Shown: one piece after another, positions 59,365 through 64,000 of the stretch | How positions within the stretch are numbered: the first letter of the stretch is position 1 | Layout: each line of letters opens with the position of its first letter | Source: JAUIET01 sp045106985 | Lineage (GTDB): Bacteria; Pseudomonadota; Gammaproteobacteria; Pseudomonadales; JAUIET01 | DNA length: 64,000 bases | Assembly: GCA_045106985.1 (NCBI GenBank) | Contig: JBGCFQ010000011.1 | Coordinates: 124,001 to 188,000, forward strand | Reading direction: 5' to 3' | Made by a program: the position numbers and the translations under genes | Notes under the pieces: generated by a model | Told to the model about the DNA's origin: nothing | What the model saw: only the letters and a program-made list of their open reading frames with translations | Databases searched by the model: none

Positions 59365-60522
59365 ATGACACAGTATCAGTTCAGTACCACACCCGACATT
59401 TGCATAGGGGCCGGCAGCTCCAAACGTACTGGGGAGTTAGCTAGCGCTCTGGGGATGAAGCACGCCCTTATTGTTTGCGACCCCGATATTAAGAGTTTGG
59501 GCCTACTAGACCAAGCCCTTGAAAGCCTTGAAAATCAAAAGGTTAAGATTAGTATCTACAGTGACGTAATAGCCGATCCGCCTGAACATATAGTGACAGC
59601 GGCGGCAGCCGAAGCGCGAATGGCAGGCTGCGATGGTGTGATTGGGCTAGGCGGCGGCAGCTCATTAGACACGGCTAAACTTGTAGCGGCACTCATCATA
59701 GGCGATCAGACTCTAAGCGAGATGTACGGTGTTGATCAGGTACGCGGTAAGCGTGCGCCACTGATTCAAATTCCCACTACGGCCGGTACCGGCTCCGAAG
59801 TTACTATGGTGGCGATTGTTACCACCGGTGGAACCACTAAAGCCGGCGTTGTTAGCCGAACCCTGTTAGCCGACAAAGTCATTCTCGACCCCGTTTTAAC
59901 GAAGGGCTTGCCGCCTCACATAACAGCAGCGACCGGCATAGATGCGATGGTGCATGCCATAGAAGCCTACACCAGTGTTCGACTCAAGAACCCTTTATCA
60001 GACATGCTCGCCAGGCAGGCATTAGAGCTGATGTGTGGCAGCATCCAGCTCGCGGTCAAAGATGGTAGTGACATGCGCGCCCGAGAGGCGATGCTGCTTG
60101 GTGCAATGCTCGCTGGCCAGGCCTTTGCCAACGCTCCAGTTGCCGCTGTTCATGCCCTAGCCTACCCGTTGGGCGGTAATTACCATATTGCCCACGGACT
60201 CAGTAACTCGCTGGTGTTGCCGCATGTATTGCGATTCAATGCCAAAGGCGCTGCCGAGCTTTACCATCAGCTTGCCCCGATTATCCTAGGAGATGCTCCG
60301 TTAGCAGGCAACGCGCGTGCAGTGACCGAGCAGTTAGCGCAGCATTTTCACGCCTTAGCCGCTGAGCTTGGCTTGCAGACAAGTCTGCGGGAAATGAATA
60401 TTGCTGAAAGCGATCTCGATATGCTGGCTGGCGAAGCCATGCTACAGGAACGACTTCTCATCAATAACCCTCGACCTATGACCCATGCCGATGCTTTGGG
60501 GATATACCAACAAGCCTATTGA
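59365..60522 (+). CDS. Iron-containing alcohol dehydrogenase
   Basis: About 385 residues with the group III layout. The N-terminal GAGSSKRTGELASALG segment and GVIGLGGGSSLDTAKL near 91 bind NAD(H). Metal-site segments are GIDAMVHAIEAYTS near 195 and HALAYPLGGNYHIAHGLSN near 263, with the expected His ligands. ATG 59365 is set by a GAAGGACA ribosome site; the open frame extends 42 codons upstream without one. It oxidises primary or secondary alcohols to carbonyls or works in reverse. The substrate is unknown; the thioesterase follows 16 bp later and is likely co-expressed. Confidence 0.93.
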   Translation: MTQYQFSTTPDICIGAGSSKRTGELASALGMKHALIVCDPDIKSLGLLDQALESLENQKVKISIYSDVIADPPEHIVTAAAAEARMAGCDGVIGLGGGSSLDTAKLVAALIIGDQTLSEMYGVDQVRGKRAPLIQIPTTAGTGSEVTMVAIVTTGGTTKAGVVSRTLLADKVILDPVLTKGLPPHITAATGIDAMVHAIEAYTSVRLKNPLSDMLARQALELMCGSIQLAVKDGSDMRAREAMLLGAMLAGQAFANAPVAAVHALAYPLGGNYHIAHGLSNSLVLPHVLRFNAKGAAELYHQLAPIILGDAPLAGNARAVTEQLAQHFHALAAELGLQTSLREMNIAESDLDMLAGEAMLQERLLINNPRPMTHADALGIYQQAY

Positions 60523-60538
60523 CCGTTAATTACCGCCT

Positions 60539-60976
60539 ATGAAAGACCCACTCTCGCGACGTACTGAATATAACTGGTTTACTGATATCTCCACCCGCTG
60601 GATGGATAACGATATCTATGGCCACATCAACAACGTGGTCTATTACAGCTACTTTGATAGCATCGCCAATAAGTTTCTGATTGAAGAAGGCGGGCTGGAT
60701 ATACACAACGCCAGTACTGTCGGCTTCGTTGTCGCCTCATCTTGCCAGTATCTCTCGCCGCTCGCCTACCCTATGGCTCTGGAAGGAGGCTTTCGTGTGA
60801 ACAAGTTGGGGAACAGCTCGGTGGAATATGGCTTAGCGATTTTCGAACAAGGCCGCACCGAAGCGTCAGCTCATGGTACGTTCACGCATGTGTTTGTAGA
60901 GCAAGCGAGCAACAAGAGTACAGCGATACCAGCACGTATACGCTCTGCATTGGAAGCGTTGAATCCCGAAAGATAA
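60539..60976 (+). CDS. 4-hydroxybenzoyl-CoA-type hotdog thioesterase
   Basis: A 145-residue hotdog thioesterase. The catalytic Asp segment RWMDNDIYGHINNVVYYSYFD is near residues 20-40. A single domain without fusion; cytoplasmic. Family members hydrolyse acyl-CoA or aroyl-CoA esters. It follows the iron alcohol dehydrogenase by 16 bp. Confidence 0.9.
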   Translation: MKDPLSRRTEYNWFTDISTRWMDNDIYGHINNVVYYSYFDSIANKFLIEEGGLDIHNASTVGFVVASSCQYLSPLAYPMALEGGFRVNKLGNSSVEYGLAIFEQGRTEASAHGTFTHVFVEQASNKSTAIPARIRSALEALNPER

Positions 60977-61044
60977 AAGAAAACAAAATCCCCTCGAAAA
61001 ACCAAATTCCTGAGGGAAAGATGCGCGTCTATGGCGCATTCAGC

Positions 61045-61860
61045 TTATTTATCAGCGGCGTCTACGTTATGGAGTGCCGTAATGTCGAAGGAAGGAATGT
61101 ACATCTGCGGCGTTTTACCACCATCAACCGGCAAGATAACACCCGTTATAAATGACGCTTGGTCGGAGGCCAGAAAACAGATAGCTTCTGATATTTCTTC
61201 GGCCTGAGCATGACGCTGCATGGGTATTGAACCGGCCACCAAATTGCTCATTTCTTCGCTTTTACGAAACGCAGCCTGTTGGCCTGGCGTTACGACGGAT
61301 CCTGGTGCGACTACATTTAACCTTACGTTGTGGGGAGCAGCCTCCATAGCGGCACAGCTGGTAAACTGGTTCACAGCTGCTTTCGAGCCTGAATAAGCAC
61401 TAGCAGCAATGCCCGCTCGTAGGCTGCTAACAGAACTGACATTGATAATTGAGCCCGAACCCTGAGCTATCATAAGCTTCATTGCTTCCTTACAACCAAC
61501 AAATACACTATCAACCGACGCAGTGAAATTCGCCCGCCAATTTTCTATGGTCTGGTCAACAACCATGCCGCCGACAACCGAGGGTGCATTGTTAACCAGC
61601 ACATCAAGCCGGCCATGTTTCTCGTGTGTTTCTTGAATAAGACTGGCAAAGCCCTCGAGGTCATTAACATCCAAGGCAACGGCTGTTATCCCTCCAGCAG
61701 CGCCCTTTAACTCGTCTACTAGCTCATCAAGTTTTGGCTTTCTACGAGCACAAGCAATCACATGCGCACCTTCATTAACAAGCTGCCGGACCACTGCTCG
61801 GCCTATGCCCAAGCTACCACCGGTAACAATTGCGACCTTACCCTCGAATCGACTAGTCAT
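61045..61860 (-). CDS. SDR-family oxidoreductase next to the aldolase-type set
   Basis: A 271-residue classical SDR with GGSLGIGRA loop (13-21), NNAP near 90, a catalytic Ser in NVSSVSS near 143 and YSGSK near 156-160. The ARR after strand two favours NADP(H). It follows the thiolase-like gene by 47 bp on the same strand and so belongs to the DUF35/MaoC/thiolase run; it could oxidise or reduce the hydroxyacyl or ketone product of that pathway. ATG 61860 is clear. Confidence 0.9.
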   Translation of the reverse strand: MTSRFEGKVAIVTGGSLGIGRAVVRQLVNEGAHVIACARRKPKLDELVDELKGAAGGITAVALDVNDLEGFASLIQETHEKHGRLDVLVNNAPSVVGGMVVDQTIENWRANFTASVDSVFVGCKEAMKLMIAQGSGSIINVSSVSSLRAGIAASAYSGSKAAVNQFTSCAAMEAAPHNVRLNVVAPGSVVTPGQQAAFRKSEEMSNLVAGSIPMQRHAQAEEISEAICFLASDQASFITGVILPVDGGKTPQMYIPSFDITALHNVDAADK

Positions 61861-61907
61861 TCGTAAACCTTATAAAACAATATGTTGCAACAAATAGTTA
61901 ATGTGCT

Positions 61908-63074
61908 TTACAGCTTGCCTAATAGCGCACCACCAGTAGGAACACCCACACCGGAAGTAACGAGCACGTTATTAATGTTCTTCTTAGGCTGATTAACAGA
62001 CGATCCGCGAACCAGTTTGGCAGCTTCAACGATTCCGTTTACCCCATGAATGTAAGCTTCGCTGAGCTGTCCTCCATGAGTGTTGGTCGGCAAGCGGCCG
62101 TCTGCTCGCAGCTCTCCATCGAGCACAAACTGGGGGGCTTTGTATGGCTCACAAAAACCCCAGCTTTCAAGTTGCCACAACACGATAGGCGTAAAGGCGT
62201 CGTAAATGATCGCAGCGTCTATATCATCCGGGGTAAGCCCACTTTGTTTGTAAGCTTCTTTTGCCGCAATATCCATCGACGGGATGGCTGCAATCTCGGG
62301 GCGATAAAAACTGGTCATAGACTCCATATTAGCCGCGGCTGCTTGTCCCACTCCTTTTATAGCGACAGGAGTTTGTTTCAGATCCTTAGCTCGCTCGGCC
62401 GTTGTAACAATCACTGCACTGCCGCCGTCGCTTTCAAGACAACAATCAAGCAGCTTCAGTGGAGACACGATTTTACGGGCCGTGTCGTACGTTTCACGGT
62501 CAAACGGCTGCTCGTAAAACAACGCCGCTGGATTCTTAGATGCAAATTCGCGCTGAAGGTGGGCAATCTCAAACATTGCGTCCTGACAATCTTCGGTTAG
62601 ATGCATATAGCGCTGCGAATACATCGCCACCCAACTAGCCGGCGTCATCAAGCCATAGGGCGTATACCACCCCCAATGAATAGCGTCCGCTGTGAGCAAT
62701 GGGCCAGAAACGCCAGAACTATAACGATGGCCGGATCGTCCATTCAACGATCGATAGCAAACAACGCATTCAGCCATACCGCTGGCAACCGCCATAACGG
62801 CCTGGTGGATAAGGCCTGTAGCCGCGCCACCGCCATGCGGAACTCGAGAGTAAAAAGTAAGGTCGCCAATGCCGACCGCTCTCGCTAATTCAATTTCGTC
62901 TGTATTGTCCAGGGTGAAGGTCGTCATACCATCGACATCTGACGGCTTCAGCCCCGCATCATCGAGCGCATCTCGCACTGCCTCGGCCGCCAGCTGAAGC
63001 TCAGAACGCCCCGAATTCTTTGAAAACTCAGTGTTAGCCAGACCTACAATGGCCGATTTATCACAAATACTCAT
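61908..63074 (-). CDS. Thiolase-like lipid-transfer protein (Ltp2/SCP-x-type aldolase)
   Basis: A 388-residue thiolase-fold protein of the SCP-x/Ltp family. It has an ESDGGSAVIVTTAERA segment near 216, AIIYDAFTPIVL near 285 and the C-terminal NTHGGQLSEAYIHGVNGIVEA segment near 332. The catalytic cysteines of true thiolases are not in the usual context, which is typical for Ltp2-type retro-aldolases. In actinobacteria Ltp2 cleaves the last side-chain unit of cholesterol after hydration by ChsH1-ChsH2. The following two genes upstream (MaoC-like, DUF35) match those partners in order. The substrate in this organism is inferred only. Confidence 0.85.
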   Translation of the reverse strand: MSICDKSAIVGLANTEFSKNSGRSELQLAAEAVRDALDDAGLKPSDVDGMTTFTLDNTDEIELARAVGIGDLTFYSRVPHGGGAATGLIHQAVMAVASGMAECVVCYRSLNGRSGHRYSSGVSGPLLTADAIHWGWYTPYGLMTPASWVAMYSQRYMHLTEDCQDAMFEIAHLQREFASKNPAALFYEQPFDRETYDTARKIVSPLKLLDCCLESDGGSAVIVTTAERAKDLKQTPVAIKGVGQAAAANMESMTSFYRPEIAAIPSMDIAAKEAYKQSGLTPDDIDAAIIYDAFTPIVLWQLESWGFCEPYKAPQFVLDGELRADGRLPTNTHGGQLSEAYIHGVNGIVEAAKLVRGSSVNQPKKNINNVLVTSGVGVPTGGALLGKL

Positions 63075-63123
63075 TCAATAACCTCTTGCTGATTCCGCTG
63101 TATGACTGTGCTTATCGCTGCTC

Positions 63124-63543
63124 CTAAGGAAGCGCCACACTCACGGAACCCTCCATATGCATGCCCCAAACGTTGTTTTCGCCCACAACATTCACCTTAA
63201 CCACATTATTCTCGGCGTCCAGTTCTGTAATTTCACCACTAACACTCATAATCATCCCGGGTACGTTAGGCGCTCCTAATTTTACCTTCAGCGCTTTCAT
63301 GACGGCTTCCGGCCCAGACCAATCAGTGACATAGCGAGCCATTAATGCCTGGCTAGTTAAAATATTCATAAAAACGTCGGGTAGCCCCATATCTTGAGCC
63401 ACCTTTGGCACATGATGACAAGGCTCAAAGTCACGCGTCGCCAAAGCGCCGCAACTAATAAGCGAACTGGTTATATCGATATCAAGCTGAGGTAGCTTGT
63501 CGCCGACCTTAACGGCAGCGAAATTCATTGTTTCAAAACTCAT
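63124..63543 (-). CDS. MaoC-like hydratase subunit (ChsH1-like)
   Basis: A 139-residue single-hotdog protein. The helix segment RDFEPCHHVPKVAQDMGLPDVFMNILTSQ near 36-64 matches the ChsH1-type variant of the MaoC active-site region. Residues 75-139 give the remaining hotdog strands. ChsH1 pairs with a ChsH2 subunit (MaoC-like N-terminus fused to DUF35) to form an enoyl-CoA hydratase for bulky side chains. The neighbouring DUF35 gene starts 15 bp upstream, and the thiolase-like gene follows 50 bp downstream. Catalytic competence of this subunit alone is uncertain. Confidence 0.8.
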   Translation of the reverse strand: MSFETMNFAAVKVGDKLPQLDIDITSSLISCGALATRDFEPCHHVPKVAQDMGLPDVFMNILTSQALMARYVTDWSGPEAVMKALKVKLGAPNVPGMIMSVSGEITELDAENNVVKVNVVGENNVWGMHMEGSVSVALP

Positions 63544-63558
63544 AATCTGGTCACCTAC

Positions 63559-64000
63559 TTAGCCTTCAACCGGATAAAACTGCGGCAACATGGTTTTTGC
63601 ATCCACCTGTTCTACCTTGCCTTTCACTTTCATGCCTATTTTGACGTCATCGGCATCAATGCCCACCACGTTTGAAATGATGCGTGTGCCCTCTTGCAGA
63701 TCAATTACGGCAACAACGAGCGGGTATTTATAACCTGGAAACTTCGGATGATGCATTTCCACAAAGCTGAACACTTCACCGTCTAAGCTCGACTCAATCG
63801 AGTCCCATTCTGTAGACTGGCATTCACCGCACATCGGTCGCGGTGGGTGTCTCAATGTTTGACAACCGCTGCAACGCTGAATAAGAACCCTGCCCTCATC
63901 ACAAGCATCCCACCACCAGCCATTATCTTGGCCACGCGGCGATTGCGCCCTAGTCGGAATCTCCAACTCTTCTGAACCGCTAGTCGCAGCTTTCTCAGGC
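63559..64000 (-). CDS. DUF35 OB-fold/zinc-ribbon protein, probably end of a ChsH2-like hydratase (partial)
   Basis: The visible part has a rubredoxin-like zinc ribbon (QRCSGCQTLRHPPRPMCGECQ) and an OB-fold with FSFVEMHHPKFPGYKYPLVVAVIDL, the DUF35 layout. A TTG at 63966 could start it, but the frame stays open to the window edge and reads plausibly (PEKAATSGSEELEIP), so it may be the C-terminal domain of a larger ChsH2-type protein with a MaoC-like N-terminus. DUF35 proteins regulate or scaffold thiolase/aldolase partners; here the partner is the Ltp2-like protein. The left boundary is firm, the right one is cut by the window. Confidence 0.8.
   Translation of the reverse strand, partial: PEKAATSGSEELEIPTRAQSPRGQDNGWWWDACDEGRVLIQRCSGCQTLRHPPRPMCGECQSTEWDSIESSLDGEVFSFVEMHHPKFPGYKYPLVVAVIDLQEGTRIISNVVGIDADDVKIGMKVKGKVEQVDAKTMLPQFYPVEG

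Noticed and set aside
1..64000. CRISPR array, prophage, transposon or tRNA/rRNA genes
   Set aside because: No repeat-spacer pattern, integrase, transposase, terminal inverted repeats or recognisable structural RNA gene was seen by eye on either strand.

Overview
The window looks like the chromosome of an aerobic marine gammaproteobacterium. The lineage is inferred from gene content only; no rRNA or tRNA gene is present. Supporting content is a large TonB-dependent receptor, an E. coli-like DNA polymerase II, RlmI, a MipA/OmpV porin-like protein, several acyl-CoA dehydrogenases, many short-chain dehydrogenases (SDRs) and a DddP-type protein. Base composition is close to even and genes are densely packed on both strands. 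I saw no insertion sequence, integrase, phage gene or CRISPR array.

Left block (1-17047) is one-carbon metabolism. A + strand run encodes the end of a sarcosine-oxidase-type alpha subunit, its gamma subunit, a D-amino-acid-oxidase-fold flavoprotein and a LysR regulator. Facing it is a minus-strand run of twelve genes, read from 16121 down to 3499: a non-pyrrolysine MttB-family methyltransferase, a corrinoid carrier, a DUF1638 protein, a 'virulence factor' family protein, a Cys-rich MTHFR-C protein, a MetF-like reductase, a methyl-THF:corrinoid methyltransferase, a RACo-type corrinoid-reactivating ATPase, a hydantoinase-like second ASKHA ATPase, formate-THF ligase, a GFA-type zinc protein and a second 'virulence factor' protein. 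A two-cluster Fe-S protein lies just upstream. Together they read as a route that moves methyl groups from a methylated (probably quaternary) amine to cobalamin, then tetrahydrofolate, then formate, with the oxidase genes finishing the demethylation.

Second block (17048-27125): a TonB-dependent receptor, a TPR-sulfotransferase, a family-2 sulfotransferase and an Asp/Asn beta-hydroxylase-like dioxygenase form a surface or peptide-modification module. An APS kinase that could feed the PAPS pool lies at 56.1-56.7 kb. Next come a DddP-like DMSP lyase candidate with every metal ligand in place, and rlmI.

Third block (27148-52259) is lipid, steroid-like and general catabolism: several SDRs, a TauD dioxygenase paired with a fumarate-reductase/KstD-like flavoprotein, two sterol-desaturase-family proteins, an EXPERA-like membrane protein, TesB, an acyl-CoA dehydrogenase pair with a D-aminoacylase-type amidohydrolase, and a long DmdC-type acyl-CoA dehydrogenase. 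Stress and repair genes (MsrB, a peroxiredoxin-like lipoprotein, PhhB) and one small apparent pseudogene are interspersed.

Right block (52286-64000): an NTF2-like protein diverges from polB with only 17 bp between starts. More SDRs, cysC, a histidine phosphatase, an iron alcohol dehydrogenase and a thioesterase follow. The right edge carries a DUF35 - MaoC-like - thiolase-like set in the order known from the ChsH2-ChsH1-Ltp2 steroid side-chain system.
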